A DNA stretch of 64,000 nt from Amycolatopsis jiangsuensis (lineage in GTDB: Bacteria > Actinomycetota > Actinomycetes > Mycobacteriales > Pseudonocardiaceae): NCBI RefSeq assembly GCF_014204865.1, contig NZ_JACHMG010000001.1:3188501-3252500 (forward strand), written 5' to 3'. Made by a program: the position numbers and the translations under genes. A model generated the notes under the pieces. It was not told where the DNA came from. It did not search any database and was given only the letters and a program-made list of their open reading frames with translations. Each line of letters opens with the position of its first letter. Positions within the stretch are counted from its first letter, which is position 1. Below are positions 44,105 to 53,569 of the stretch, piece by piece.

Positions 44105-44935
44105 TCAGCCCAGCCCGTACACGCGAGCGGCGGTCTGCTCGAACACCGCCAGCCGCTCCGGATCGGTGAGCGGGCCGGTGAGCGAGACCGCGGCGTCCAG
44201 CACCACCTCGTAGGCCGCGGCCAGTTCGCACACCGGCCAGTCGCTGCCGAACATGACCCGGTCCGGGCCGAACGTGCCGAACACGTGGTCGGCGTAGCGG
44301 CGCAGGTGACCCACCCGCCATTCGTGCCAGTCCGCCTCGGTCACGAGTCCGGAAAGCTTGCAGTGGACGTTCTCCCGCGCGGCCAGCTCCGCCAGGCGGA
44401 CGGCCCACGGCTGCCACTCCCCGGCCGCGACACCGGGCTTCGCCGCGTGGTCGAGCACCAGCGGCAGGTCCGGCAGCTGCTGCGCCACCTGCCGGGCGGA
44501 GCCGAGCTGCGCCGTGGTGACGAGCAGGTCGTAGACCAGTCCGGCAGCACCGACCGCGGCCAGCCCGCGCAGCACTTCCGGACGCAATAGCCACTCCGCG
44601 CCGGGTTCGTCCTCGACCTGGTGGCGGATGCCCACGAGCGGGCCGAGTTCCTTCAGCCGCGCCAGCCGATCGGCGACGTCCGGGGCGGTCAGGTCCACCC
44701 AGCCGACGACACCGGCGATCAGCGGCTCGGCCGCCGCGGTGACGAGGAACTCCTCCGTCTCGGCCTGCTCCGGCACGGTCTGCACGAGGACGGTGGCACG
44801 CACCCCGGCGTTCGCCGTCACCCGGCGCAGATCGTCCACTGTGTACGGCTTGTGGATCGGAGCCATCGGCTCGGCGGCCAGCCACGGATACGCGCGGCGG
44901 GCGGGATCCCACAGGTGGTGGTGCGAATCGATCAC
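44105..44935 (-). CDS. amidohydrolase-2 family sugar lactonase (L-fucono-1,5-lactonase-like)
   Basis: A 276-residue TIM-barrel amidohydrolase: HHHLWDPARRAYPWL metal motif at the N terminus, LVLDHAAKPGV in the middle and VMFGSDWPVCEL near the end. This is the COG3618 family that hydrolyses L-fucono- or L-rhamnono-lactones. With the aldo/keto reductase upstream (GTGA overlap) and fuconate dehydratase nearby, L-fuconolactone is the likely substrate. Confidence 0.82.
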   Translation of the reverse strand: MIDSHHHLWDPARRAYPWLAAEPMAPIHKPYTVDDLRRVTANAGVRATVLVQTVPEQAETEEFLVTAAAEPLIAGVVGWVDLTAPDVADRLARLKELGPLVGIRHQVEDEPGAEWLLRPEVLRGLAAVGAAGLVYDLLVTTAQLGSARQVAQQLPDLPLVLDHAAKPGVAAGEWQPWAVRLAELAARENVHCKLSGLVTEADWHEWRVGHLRRYADHVFGTFGPDRVMFGSDWPVCELAAAYEVVLDAAVSLTGPLTDPERLAVFEQTAARVYGLG

Positions 44936-45933
44936 TGCGTTCCTCCGGAAACGACGGTGGCTGCCTCGGTGCGGAGCAGGCCCTTGTCGACGAGGTCCTG
45001 CCACAGCCCGGCCGGCACGTCCGCCGCGGCGCGACGGACGTTGCGCGACACCTGACCAGGATCGTGCGCGCCGAGGACCATCGAGGACACTGCCGGATGG
45101 ACACGCGGCAACGCGAGGGCCGCGTCCGGCAGTTCGACGCCGTGCAGCGCGCAGATTTCCGCGATGCGCTCGGCTTTCCGCACCAGCTCCGCGGGCGCGG
45201 TGGCGTAGTCGTAGATCCTGCCCGGTTCCGCGGTGGCGAGGATTCCGCCGTTGAACACGCCGCCGGCGACCACCCCGACACCGCGCTCGAGGCACAGGGG
45301 CAGCAGATCGTCGAGCGCGGCCTGATCGAGCAGGGTGTAGCGGCCGGCCACCAGCACGTGGTCGAGGTCGAACCGGCGGACGAACTCGGCCAGCATCGGC
45401 GCCTGGTTCATGCCCGCACCGATCGCCCGCACCACGCCCTGGTCCCGTAGCTGCAGCAGGGCAGGGAACGCGCCCGCCACCGCCTCGGCGAAATGCTCGT
45501 CGGGGTCGTGCACGTAGACGAGGTCCACGTGATCGGCTCCGAGCCGGGTCAGGCTGTCCTCCAGCGAGCGGAGCACGCCGTCGCGGCTGAAGTCCCAGCG
45601 GCGGAGGTAGGTCGCGGGTACGTCGAACCCCTGGCCGTCGCGTGTGCCAGGCTCGGCCGCCTGCGGTTCGAGTACCCGGCCGACCTTGGTGGACACCACG
45701 TACTCGTCGCGCGGATACGCCGACAACGCGGCACCGAGGCGCCGTTCGGACAGCCCGAGCCCGTAGTGCGGCGCGGTGTCGAAGTAGCGGATGCCCTCGT
45801 CCCACGCCCGTCGCACGGTCGCCCCGGCCGTCTCGTCGGAGATCGCGTGGTAGAGGTTGCCCAGCTGCGCGCCGCCCAGCCCCAGCGGGGACAGCCGCGG
45901 CGCCACACTTTGCGGTACCGGGACGTGGGTCAT
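44932..45933 (-). CDS. aldo/keto reductase, L-fucose (D-threo-aldose) 1-dehydrogenase-like
   Basis: A 333-residue AKR. RYFDTAPHYGLGLSERRLG carries the catalytic Asp and Tyr; STKVGRVL supplies Lys and VDLVYVHDPDEHF the His. Long insert FDVPATYLRRWDFS and length match galactose/L-fucose dehydrogenases. It oxidises the sugar at C1 with NAD(P) to the lactone. AGGAGG lies before the ATG. Divergent from the GntR regulator gene. Confidence 0.82.
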   Translation of the reverse strand: MTHVPVPQSVAPRLSPLGLGGAQLGNLYHAISDETAGATVRRAWDEGIRYFDTAPHYGLGLSERRLGAALSAYPRDEYVVSTKVGRVLEPQAAEPGTRDGQGFDVPATYLRRWDFSRDGVLRSLEDSLTRLGADHVDLVYVHDPDEHFAEAVAGAFPALLQLRDQGVVRAIGAGMNQAPMLAEFVRRFDLDHVLVAGRYTLLDQAALDDLLPLCLERGVGVVAGGVFNGGILATAEPGRIYDYATAPAELVRKAERIAEICALHGVELPDAALALPRVHPAVSSMVLGAHDPGQVSRNVRRAAADVPAGLWQDLVDKGLLRTEAATVVSGGTQ

Positions 45934-45979
45934 CGCTCCTCCTGACCAGCTGCGTGGCACGCTGTGCGAGTACGCCGAA

Positions 45980-45990
45980 ACATCCGAGGT
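45980..45990. promoter_or_regulatory. FadR/GntR-type half-perfect operator ACATCCGAGGT
   Basis: ACATC-C-GAGGT lies between the divergent AKR gene and the GntR gene. It matches the centre of the perfect palindrome ATACATCCGATGTAT upstream of the main operon (53322-53336) at 10 of 11 positions. Confidence 0.5.
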
Positions 45991-46013
45991 CTTTGCAGGG
46001 AGGGGTGGTCGCC

Positions 46014-46706
46014 GTGCCCGTCACCGATGTCGCGATCGACAAGATCAAGGACATGATCATCTCGGGCGAGCTGGCGCCGGGCGACCGGCTGCCCAAGGAG
46101 GCCGAGCTGGCCCAGCGGCTCGGGCTCTCGCGCAGCTCCCTGCGCGAGGCGGTGAAGGCGCTGTGCCTCATCCGGGTGCTGGACGTGCGCCAGGGCGACG
46201 GTACCTACGTGACGAGCCTGGAGCCGAACCTGCTGCTCGACGCGATGACCTTCGTGGTCGACTTCCACCGCGACGACACGGTGCTGGATTTCCTCGCCGT
46301 GCGGCGGATCCTGGAACCGGCCGCGACCGCGATGGCCGCGCTGCACATGAGCGACGCGGACGTGGCCGAGCTGGCCGAGCTGCTGGGCGAGCTGGCCGAC
46401 GCGCCGACGGTGGAGGCGCTGGTGGCCAACGACCTCGAGTTCCACCGCAAGATCGCGGACGGCTCCGGCAATCCGGTGCTGTGCTCGCTGCTGGACAGCC
46501 TCTCCGGGCCGACCGCGCGGGCGCGGATCTGGCGCGGGCTCACCCAGGAGGGCGCGGTGGCCCGCACCCGCGAGCAGCACGCCGCGATCCACGAGGCGAT
46601 CGCCAACCGGGAGCCAGAGCTGGCACGTTCCTGGGCGACGGTGCACATCGCCGGGGTCGAACAGTGGCTGCGCAGCACCCTCGCCCCGGCGACCGCCGAG
46701 CCCTGA
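46014..46706 (+). CDS. GntR/FadR-subfamily regulator of the fucose cluster
   Basis: 230 residues: winged helix with AIDKIKDMIISGELAPGDRLPKE and LAQRLGLSRSSLREAVKAL, then an FCD effector domain (FLAVRRILEPAATAMAA, DLEFHRKIADGSGN, EQHAAIHEAIANRE). FCD-type GntR regulators of sugar-acid pathways usually bind a pathway acid. GTG 46014 is preferred with GGGAGGGG at normal distance; GTG 46005 lies inside that ribosome-binding site. Confidence 0.87.
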   Translation: MPVTDVAIDKIKDMIISGELAPGDRLPKEAELAQRLGLSRSSLREAVKALCLIRVLDVRQGDGTYVTSLEPNLLLDAMTFVVDFHRDDTVLDFLAVRRILEPAATAMAALHMSDADVAELAELLGELADAPTVEALVANDLEFHRKIADGSGNPVLCSLLDSLSGPTARARIWRGLTQEGAVARTREQHAAIHEAIANREPELARSWATVHIAGVEQWLRSTLAPATAEP

Positions 46707-46789
46707 ACCCACGTCCCGCTTCCGCCACCCGACCGTCACGGACGCCTGCACGGACTTCCCGGGAGGTCGGATCATCGCCGGCCCGCCGG

Positions 46790-47806
46790 TCAGGTCTGCG
46801 GTTTTCCGCCGGCGTAGCGGCTGATGATCAGGGCGACCAGGATGATGCCGCCGTAGATCGCCTTCAGCCACTCCGCGGGCACCTGCGCGATGCGCAGCAG
46901 GCTGTCCACCGACTGCAGCAGCAGCACCCCGGTCAGCGCGCCGACCACCGTGCCCTTGCCGCCGTCCAGCGAGACGCCGCCGATCACCGCCGCGGCGAAC
47001 ACCTGCAGGATCAGGCCGTCGCCCTGGTCCGCGCCGAGGGCGCCGACGTAGCCGGTGTAGGCCAGTCCGCCGATCGCGGCCAGCACCCCGGCCACCACGA
47101 ACACGATCCACGAGATCCGGTCCACCCGGATGCCCGCCGCGCGCGCCGCCTCGCGGTTGCCGCCGATCGCGTACAGCGACCGGCCCGCCCGGTGGTAGCG
47201 CAGGCCGAGCCCGAAGAGCAGGAACAGCACCGCGGCCAGCCACACCGACATCGGCAGCCCGGCGAACGTCGTGGTCGCCAGGGCGGTGAACGCGTCCAGC
47301 CGGTCGAACAGGGTCTTTCCGTCGGTGGTGCCGATCTGCGTGCCGCGCAGCACGGTGAGCATCGCCAGCGTCACGATGAACGCGTTCAGTTTCAGCTTCA
47401 CAATCAGGAAGCCGTTCACGAAGCCGATCAGCGCGCCGGCCACCGGGATCGCCAGCAGACCGAGCGCGGCCGGCCATCCGGTGCCGAACCCGGAGGAGGC
47501 GGACGGGATCACCAGCATCGCGCCGATCGCCGGTGCGATGCCCATGGTCGATTCCAGGGACAGGTCGAACTTGCCGGTGAGCAGCACCAGCGATTCACCC
47601 AGCACCACCAGCGACAGCGCGGCCGCCGCGGACAGGATGCTGATCACGTTGTCGAAGGTGAGGAACGTGTCGCTGATCAGGCCGCCGATCACGAACACGA
47701 CCACGAGCGCGGGCAGCAGCGCGAGTTCACGCAGCCACAGCGCGCCCCGCCGCCGCGCCGGCCGGGCAGGAACCGCGGTCCGCGGGTCGCTCATCAGGTC
47801 ATGCAC
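46790..47806 (-). CDS. ABC sugar transporter permease (fucose-type cluster)
   Basis: 338 residues of the RbsC family with eight to ten helices. Conserved motif LLTGKFDLSLEST, ATPase-contact loop YAIGGNREAARAAGI and IGGVSLDGGKGTVVGAL. The GTG at 47806 has AAGGAG 9 bases upstream and overlaps the ATPase gene by 8 bp; the ATG at 47794 lacks a ribosome-binding site. Last gene of the minus-strand operon. Confidence 0.87.
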   Translation of the reverse strand: MHDLMSDPRTAVPARPARRRGALWLRELALLPALVVVFVIGGLISDTFLTFDNVISILSAAAALSLVVLGESLVLLTGKFDLSLESTMGIAPAIGAMLVIPSASSGFGTGWPAALGLLAIPVAGALIGFVNGFLIVKLKLNAFIVTLAMLTVLRGTQIGTTDGKTLFDRLDAFTALATTTFAGLPMSVWLAAVLFLLFGLGLRYHRAGRSLYAIGGNREAARAAGIRVDRISWIVFVVAGVLAAIGGLAYTGYVGALGADQGDGLILQVFAAAVIGGVSLDGGKGTVVGALTGVLLLQSVDSLLRIAQVPAEWLKAIYGGIILVALIISRYAGGKPQT

Positions 47807-49301
47807 GGGGACCAGCTCCTTCGATACCGGCCACCAGAGCACTGTCCGCCCAGCCGGCCCCGTGCTCGGCCACCACCGCACCGGCCCGCAGCACCAGCAC
47901 CCGGTCGGCCAGCCGCAGATCGTCCAGCTCGTCGCTCACCAGCAGCACCGCCTTCCCCTCGGCCCGCACCCGGTCGACGACCGCGAGCAGCGCCTCCTTC
48001 GACTTCACGTCCACCCCCGCGGTCGGATTGATCAGGACCACCAGGCGCGGATCGCTCTCCAGCGCGCGGGCGAGCACCACCTTCTGCTGGTTCCCGCCGG
48101 AAAGATCGGACACCGGCTGCTCCGGCCCGGCGGCCACGATGCCGTAATCGGACAGCGCACGGGCACCGCGGCTGCGGCGGACCTTCGGTGGGGCGAAACC
48201 GCCGCGGCCCAGCCGGTCGAGCACCGAGAGGGTGGCGTTGTCCATGACCGAATGTCCCAGTACGAGTCCCTGGTGGTGCCGGTCGCGCGGAACGCAGCCG
48301 ACGCCCGCGTGCACCGCCGCGGCGATGTCCCCGGGCGGTAGCCGTCTTCCTTCCACCGCAACGATTCCCGCCGTGGGCGAGCGCAGGCCGTACACGGTCT
48401 CGGCGACCTGGTGTTTGCCGCTCGCGTTGCTGCCCGCCAGTCCGACGACCTCGCCGCGGCGGACGCGCAGCGACACGTCGTGGAAGCCGTCACCAGACAG
48501 CGTGTCGACAGTGAGCACCTCGTCGGCGTCGACGGCCAGCGGATCCCGGACGGCGGCGTCACGGACCGAAAGCCCGCCCTGTTCCCCGGTCATGGCGTCG
48601 ACCAGCGCGGCCCTGCTGACGTCCTCGACCGGCGCGGTCAGCACATGCCGTGCGTCGCGCAGCACGGTGACCGCCTGGCACACCTCGTGCACCTCGTGCA
48701 GATGGTGGGAGATGAACAGGAACGTCACGCCGCTGCTTCGCAGGTGCCGCATGCGTTCGAAGAGCCGCTCGATCGCCTGGCTGTCCAGCTGCGCGGTCGG
48801 CTCGTCGAGCACGATGAAGCGCGCGCCGTAGCTGAGTGCCCTGGCGATCTCGACGAGCTGCCGGTCCTCCACCGACAGCTCGCCCGCCGGCGTGTCCACC
48901 GGCACCCGCACGTCCCACGAGTCGAGCAGCTCACTGGCCTGCCGGCGCAGCTTCTTCCAGCCGATCGCGAACCCGCCGCGCGCATGCCGGTTGAGGAACA
49001 GGTTCTCCGCGACGCTCAGCTGCGGCACCACCATGGCGTGCTGGTACACGCACGCCACCCGTGCCTTCCACTCGTCCTGTTTGGACAGTGGCGGCGCCGG
49101 CTCGCCGCCGAAGGACACGCTTCCGGTGTCCGTACCGGACAACCCGGTGAGGATGGACACGAGCGTGGACTTGCCCGCGCCGTTGCGGCCGACCAGCGCG
49201 TGCGATTCACCGGGCCGCACGGTGAGGCTGACGTCGTGCAGTGCCACGGTCGGCCCGTAGCGTTTGCCGACGCCCGCCGCGTGCACCACCGGCGCGCTCA
49301 C
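47799..49301 (-). CDS. ABC sugar transporter ATP-binding protein (double cassette)
   Basis: 500 residues with two cassettes, RbsA/MglA type. First: Walker [11 protein letters not shown], Walker B FIVLDEPTAQLD, switch His FISHH; its signature is altered to LSVEDRQ. Second: Walker A is degenerate (GSNASGKHQ), signature LSGGNQQK and Walker B-like LVVLINPTAGVD, as common for the second half in this family. GTG 49301 overlaps the binding-protein stop. Confidence 0.9.
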   Translation of the reverse strand: MSAPVVHAAGVGKRYGPTVALHDVSLTVRPGESHALVGRNGAGKSTLVSILTGLSGTDTGSVSFGGEPAPPLSKQDEWKARVACVYQHAMVVPQLSVAENLFLNRHARGGFAIGWKKLRRQASELLDSWDVRVPVDTPAGELSVEDRQLVEIARALSYGARFIVLDEPTAQLDSQAIERLFERMRHLRSSGVTFLFISHHLHEVHEVCQAVTVLRDARHVLTAPVEDVSRAALVDAMTGEQGGLSVRDAAVRDPLAVDADEVLTVDTLSGDGFHDVSLRVRRGEVVGLAGSNASGKHQVAETVYGLRSPTAGIVAVEGRRLPPGDIAAAVHAGVGCVPRDRHHQGLVLGHSVMDNATLSVLDRLGRGGFAPPKVRRSRGARALSDYGIVAAGPEQPVSDLSGGNQQKVVLARALESDPRLVVLINPTAGVDVKSKEALLAVVDRVRAEGKAVLLVSDELDDLRLADRVLVLRAGAVVAEHGAGWADSALVAGIEGAGPRA

Positions 49302-50335
49302 AGGTGGTTACCCCACAACGCTTTGTCGTCCACGTTCGCCTTCGTGACCACCGGTGCGGGCAGCTGGTCCTCCAAAATGCCCGGCGAGACTTCGACGATC
49401 TGCGAACCGTGGTCGGTCGGGCCGGGCTTGAACGTCTCCCCCGCCATCGCCTTCTTCAGCCAGTACATGCCGTATTTGGCGTAGGCGTCGGCCGGCTGCG
49501 ACACAGTCGCGTCGAGTTCGCCGCTGCGGATCGCGGCCAGCTCCTGCGGGATGCCGTCGTTGCTCACCAGCACCACGTGCCGCGGATCGCCGGCCGGGAA
49601 CAGCAGATTCTTGCGCTTGAGCGCCTGCTCGGTCGGCGCGAGGTAGATCCCGCCCGCCTGCATGTACGCGCCCTTGATGTCCGGGTTCGCGGTGAGCAGG
49701 CTGTCCAGCCCGGAGGAAGCCTTGTCCGCCTTCCACTCCGCGGCGATCTCCAGCACCTTGACCGCCGGGTACTTCTGCTTCATGCATTCGCGGAACGCGG
49801 CCGAGCGGTCGCGGCCGTTGACCGAGGCCAGATCGCCCATCACCTGCACGACCTTGCCGCTTTTCACCCGCTTGCCGATCTCGTCACAGGCCTTGGTGCC
49901 ATACGCCTTGTTGTCCGCGCGCACGACCATGGCCACTGTGCCGCTCTCCGGCGCGACGTCCACCGCGACCACCGGAACACCCTTGTTCTCGGCCTGTTTG
50001 AGCCCGGCGACCACCGCGGCGGAGTCGACCGGGGTCACGACCAGTCCCTTGATGCCCTGGTTGAGCAGCGTGCCGATGTCGGTGATCAGCTTCGCCGCGT
50101 CGTTGTCCGCGTTCACCGTCGGGAGCGCGTCCAGGCCCTGTTCCTTCGCCATCTGCGGCACGTAGTTGTGGTAGGCCTGCCAGAACGGCGAGGTCAGCAG
50201 TGGCACGGTCGCGCCCACTCTGCCGCCGGCGGCGCCGCCGGACGAGGCCGGTTTGTCCTTCGTCGACCCGCACGCGCCGAGCACCACACCGCAGACGGCC
50301 ACCGCGGCGGCCAACCGGATCACCTTGGTACGCAC
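49298..50335 (-). CDS. ABC sugar substrate-binding lipoprotein (fucose-type cluster)
   Basis: 345 residues; lipobox VLGACG (Cys about residue 22). Type I periplasmic-binding fold: ATVPLLTSPFWQAYHNYVPQ, LLNQGIKGLVVTPVDSAAV, VLVSNDGIPQELAAIRSG. AGGAGG lies 5 bases before the GTG start. Being cotranscribed with the fuconate pathway it should bind L-fucose or a related 6-deoxy sugar; inferred from context. Confidence 0.87.
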   Translation of the reverse strand: MRTKVIRLAAAVAVCGVVLGACGSTKDKPASSGGAAGGRVGATVPLLTSPFWQAYHNYVPQMAKEQGLDALPTVNADNDAAKLITDIGTLLNQGIKGLVVTPVDSAAVVAGLKQAENKGVPVVAVDVAPESGTVAMVVRADNKAYGTKACDEIGKRVKSGKVVQVMGDLASVNGRDRSAAFRECMKQKYPAVKVLEIAAEWKADKASSGLDSLLTANPDIKGAYMQAGGIYLAPTEQALKRKNLLFPAGDPRHVVLVSNDGIPQELAAIRSGELDATVSQPADAYAKYGMYWLKKAMAGETFKPGPTDHGSQIVEVSPGILEDQLPAPVVTKANVDDKALWGNHL

Positions 50336-50365
50336 TGCATCCTCCTTGACGACTCGCGTGGGAGA

Positions 50366-51124
50366 TCAGTTCTGCACAGGTCCTCGTGGCCGCAGCCCGT
50401 ACATGCCGCCGTCGACCGCGAGCGCGGTTCCGGTGGTCGACGCCGAGAGCGGACTGGCCAGGTACACCACCGCGTTCGCCACCTCGTCCGCGGTGACCAG
50501 CCGGCCCATCGGCTGCCGGGCGGCCAGCGCCGTCCGTTCCGCGGCCGGATCGGCGGCCGAGTCGAGCAATCTGCCGACCCACGGCGTGTCCGCGGTACCC
50601 GGGCACACGCAGTTGACGCGGATTCCGTCCGGCAGGTGGTCGGTGGCCATCGCCAGGGTCAGCGCCAGCACCGCGCCCTTGGTGGCCGAGTACAGCGCGC
50701 GGGCGGGCAGCCCGGCCCAGGCCGCGATGGAGCAGGTGTTGACCACCGCGGCCGCGGGCGAGTCCTGCAGGTGCGGCAACGCGGCGCGCGCCGTGCGGAC
50801 CATGCCGACCACGTTCACGTCGTAGACGCGGTGCCATTCGTCGTCACCGTTGGCGGTCACGTCGCCCTGCGCACCGATACCCGCGTTGTTGACCAGGATG
50901 TCGAGCCGGCCGAAGCGCTCGGCCACTGCGTCCACCGCGGCCCGGACCTCGACGTCGGCAGTGACGTCGCACCGGAACCCGGTCAGCGGCGCGGGCAGGC
51001 CGTCCGTGCCCAGATCCAGCACGGCGACCTGGGCACCGCGCCGGGCCAGCAGGTTCGCGGTGGCCAGGCCGATCCCGGAAGCACCGCCGGTGACCACGGC
51101 GACCAGTCCCTCGAATTCGCTCAC
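50366..51124 (-). CDS. SDR, 2-keto-3-deoxy-L-fuconate dehydrogenase-like
   Basis: A classical 252-residue SDR: cofactor site [22 protein letters not shown] acidic residue suggesting NAD, NNAG, catalytic Ser in [11 protein letters not shown] and [11 protein letters not shown]. It lies between fuconate dehydratase (GTGA overlap) and the transporter, the place of 2-keto-3-deoxy-L-fuconate 4-dehydrogenase in the Xanthomonas pathway. Assignment relies on this context. Confidence 0.8.
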   Translation of the reverse strand: MSEFEGLVAVVTGGASGIGLATANLLARRGAQVAVLDLGTDGLPAPLTGFRCDVTADVEVRAAVDAVAERFGRLDILVNNAGIGAQGDVTANGDDEWHRVYDVNVVGMVRTARAALPHLQDSPAAAVVNTCSIAAWAGLPARALYSATKGAVLALTLAMATDHLPDGIRVNCVCPGTADTPWVGRLLDSAADPAAERTALAARQPMGRLVTADEVANAVVYLASPLSASTTGTALAVDGGMYGLRPRGPVQN

Positions 51125-52422
51125 TGCGCACGCTCCGTCCACTCCGGACCGTCAGGGAAGCGGAACCGGCGCAACGTCGCGTCGTGCATCCGCGCGGAGA
51201 ACCCCGGTGCGGCCGGGGCGAGGTAGCGGCCGTTGCGCACGACGGCCGGATCGGTGAAGTGCTCGTGCAGATGGTCGACCCATTCGATGGTGCGGCCGGC
51301 ATCGGTACCGGACACCGCGACGAAGTCGACCATGGACAGGTGCTGCACCAGCTCGCACAGCCCGACACCGCCGGCGTGCGGGCACACTGGAACGCCGAAC
51401 TTGGCTGCCAGCAACAGGATGGCGAGGTTTTCGTTCACCCCGCCGACGCGCGCGGCGTCGAGCTGCAGCACGGACAGCCCACCGGCCTGCAGCAGCTGCT
51501 TGAACACCACCCTGTTCTGCACGTGTTCCCCGGTCGCCACGCGGATCGGTGCGAGTGCCTTCGCGATGGCCGCGTGTGCGAGCACATCGTCGGGAGAGGT
51601 CGGCTCTTCGATCCAGTACGGGTCGAACGGCGCCAGCTCGGTCATCCACGACACCGCGGTGGCCACGTCCCAGCGCTGGTTCGCGTCGACGGCGATGCGA
51701 ATGTCCGGGCCCACCGTTTCACGGGCCAGCTTCATCCGCCGCACGTCGTCGGAAAGCCTGCCGCCGACTTTCAGCTTGATCATCTCGAAACCGTCGGCCA
51801 CGGCCTGTTCGGCCAGCCGCACCAGCTTCGCGTCGGAGTAGCCGAGCCAGCCGGGCGACGTGCTGTACGCGGGGTAGCCCTCGGCTTCGAGCTTCGCGAT
51901 CCGTTCCGCTCGGCCGGGCTCGGCCTCGCGCAGGATGTCCAGCGCTTCCTGCTCGGTGAGCGCGTCGGACAGATAGCGGAAGTCGACCAGCGAGACCAGC
52001 TCTTCGGGAGTCATCCCCGCGGCGAACTTCCACAGCGGCAACCCGGCTCGGCGCGCGGCCAGGTCCCACGCGGCGTTGACCACCGCGCCGATGGCCATGT
52101 GCGAGACGCCCTTTTCCGGTCCCAGCCACCGCAATTGCGAGTCGCCGATCAGGTCGCGGGACAAGTCGCCGAGTGCCCGGGCGTCCTCGGGCACCTCACG
52201 GCCGACGACGTGCGGGGCGAGCGCGCGGATGGCGGCGGCCTGCACGTCGTTGCCGCGGCCGATGGTGAAGGCGAACCCGTGGCCGTCGGGACCGCTGTCG
52301 GTACGCAGCTCGACGTACGCGGCGGAATAGTCGGGATCCGGATTCATCGCGTCCGACCCGTCCAGCTCCTCCGACGTCGGGAAGCGGACGTCGAGCACTT
52401 CCAGGCTCACGATGCGCGCCAT
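51121..52422 (-). CDS. L-fuconate dehydratase (enolase superfamily)
   Basis: 433 residues. Mandelate-racemase-type acid/base and metal motifs: MIKLKVGG (KxK), [34 protein letters not shown], and CPHAGGVGL with the catalytic His. Length, [16 protein letters not shown] near the N terminus and [22 protein letters not shown] closely fit L-fuconate dehydratases (human ENOSF1, Xanthomonas FucD). It makes 2-keto-3-deoxy-L-fuconate. Confidence 0.9.
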   Translation of the reverse strand: MARIVSLEVLDVRFPTSEELDGSDAMNPDPDYSAAYVELRTDSGPDGHGFAFTIGRGNDVQAAAIRALAPHVVGREVPEDARALGDLSRDLIGDSQLRWLGPEKGVSHMAIGAVVNAAWDLAARRAGLPLWKFAAGMTPEELVSLVDFRYLSDALTEQEALDILREAEPGRAERIAKLEAEGYPAYSTSPGWLGYSDAKLVRLAEQAVADGFEMIKLKVGGRLSDDVRRMKLARETVGPDIRIAVDANQRWDVATAVSWMTELAPFDPYWIEEPTSPDDVLAHAAIAKALAPIRVATGEHVQNRVVFKQLLQAGGLSVLQLDAARVGGVNENLAILLLAAKFGVPVCPHAGGVGLCELVQHLSMVDFVAVSGTDAGRTIEWVDHLHEHFTDPAVVRNGRYLAPAAPGFSARMHDATLRRFRFPDGPEWTERAQ

Positions 52423-52423
52423 C

Positions 52424-53278
52424 TCAGGCCTGCCTCATGCGCTGGCGCTGCCGGCCGAGACCGTCGATCTCCAGCTCGACGACGTCCCCTTCGCGCAGGT
52501 AGGGCTTCGGCTCGGGGTGTCCCAGCGCGACCCCCTCGGGCGTACCGGTGTTGATCAGGTCGCCGGGGCGCAGGACCATGAACTGGCTGAGGTAGTGCAC
52601 GATCTGCGCGACGGTGAAGACCATGTCCCTGGTGGTCGAGTCCTGGACCTTCCGGCCGTTGACCCAGGTGCGCAGACCGAGGTCCTGCGGGTCGGGGATC
52701 TCGTCGGCGGTCACCAGCACCGGGCCGAGCGGGTTGAACGTCTCGCAGTTCTTGCCCTTGTCCCACTGGCCGCCGCGGTGGATCTGGAACTCGCGCTCGG
52801 AGACGTCGTTGGACAGCACGTATCCCGCGACGTGCGCGAGGGCCTGGCCGGGGTCGTCCAGGTAGCGCGCGGTCCTGCCGATCACCACGCCGAGTTCCAC
52901 CTCCCAGTCGGTGCTGGTGGAACGGCGCGGGATCAGCACGTCGTCGTCCGGCCCGGACACGACGTCCGGCGCCTTCATGAACAGCACCGGTTCGGCAGGC
53001 ACGGCCGCGCCCGTCTCCTCGGCGTGCCGCCGGTAGTTCATGCCGATGCAGACGATCTTGCCCGGCGCCGCGATCGGCGGCCCGGTCCGCCACCCGGTCC
53101 CGTCGGCCACCGGCAGCTCCCCCGCCGCGAGCGCGGCCGCGGCCCGCGCGGGGCCGTCACCGGCGAGGAAGGCGCCATCGACGTCCGGGGTGATCCCGGA
53201 GAGCTCGTGAAGTGTTCCGTCACCGGCACGGATGAACGGACGCTCGGCTCCCGCCGCCCCGAGACGCACAAACCGCAC
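52424..53278 (-). CDS. fumarylacetoacetate-hydrolase family: 2,4-diketo-3-deoxy-L-fuconate hydrolase-like
   Basis: 284 residues: [36 protein letters not shown], metal-binding Glu residues in [11 protein letters not shown], Asp in [13 protein letters not shown] and [13 protein letters not shown]. In the non-phosphorylating fucose route this hydrolase splits the diketo acid to pyruvate and L-lactate. First gene of the six-gene minus-strand operon. GTG 53278 follows AGAGGGGA; GTG 53305 is a longer alternative. Confidence 0.85.
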   Translation of the reverse strand: MRFVRLGAAGAERPFIRAGDGTLHELSGITPDVDGAFLAGDGPARAAAALAAGELPVADGTGWRTGPPIAAPGKIVCIGMNYRRHAEETGAAVPAEPVLFMKAPDVVSGPDDDVLIPRRSTSTDWEVELGVVIGRTARYLDDPGQALAHVAGYVLSNDVSEREFQIHRGGQWDKGKNCETFNPLGPVLVTADEIPDPQDLGLRTWVNGRKVQDSTTRDMVFTVAQIVHYLSQFMVLRPGDLINTGTPEGVALGHPEPKPYLREGDVVELEIDGLGRQRQRMRQA

Positions 53279-53321
53279 GGACGTGTCCCCTCTCGCTCGA
53301 GTCACTCACTGCAGTACCGCG

Positions 53322-53336
53322 ATACATCCGATGTAT
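53322..53336. promoter_or_regulatory. perfect GntR/FadR-type palindrome ATACATCCGATGTAT
   Basis: Seven-bp arms ATACATC / GATGTAT around a central C, 43 bp upstream of the hydrolase start codon. A shorter related box occurs before the GntR gene at 45980. Likely the operator of the fucose operon. Confidence 0.65.
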
Positions 53337-53419
53337 AGCGGATCAGTGCCCCTCGAATCTAGAGGAAGCGGGCCATCGGCTCGGGAAAGTGATCGGATCA
53401 CCAGGGTCGGGAGTGGTCG

Positions 53420-53439
53420 GGAATGGTTCGAACCACTCC
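53420..53439. promoter_or_regulatory. 20-bp near-palindrome upstream of the MFS gene
   Basis: GGAATGGTTC / GAACCACTCC match in 9 of 10 pairs without spacer; GGAGTGGT at 53410-53417 offers an alternative arm. It lies 131 bp before the MFS start in an otherwise gene-free 290-bp gap shared with the fucose operon promoter. Confidence 0.45.
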
Positions 53440-53569
53440 TTGGTTGATCGTGCTCCTCCGGCAGCCCGCGCGCACGTCGGAACCCGCCCGGCCGCGAGCG
53501 TGGTCCGGAATACCTCCCGGCGGGTCGCGGTTGCCGGAAGGGGCAGGACTTCCCGGCAGCGGAGGGCGG

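Noticed and set aside
46753..46768. Hairpin GACTTCCC/GGGAGGTC between convergent GntR and permease genes
   Set aside because: One mismatch and no loop; too weak to call a terminator.
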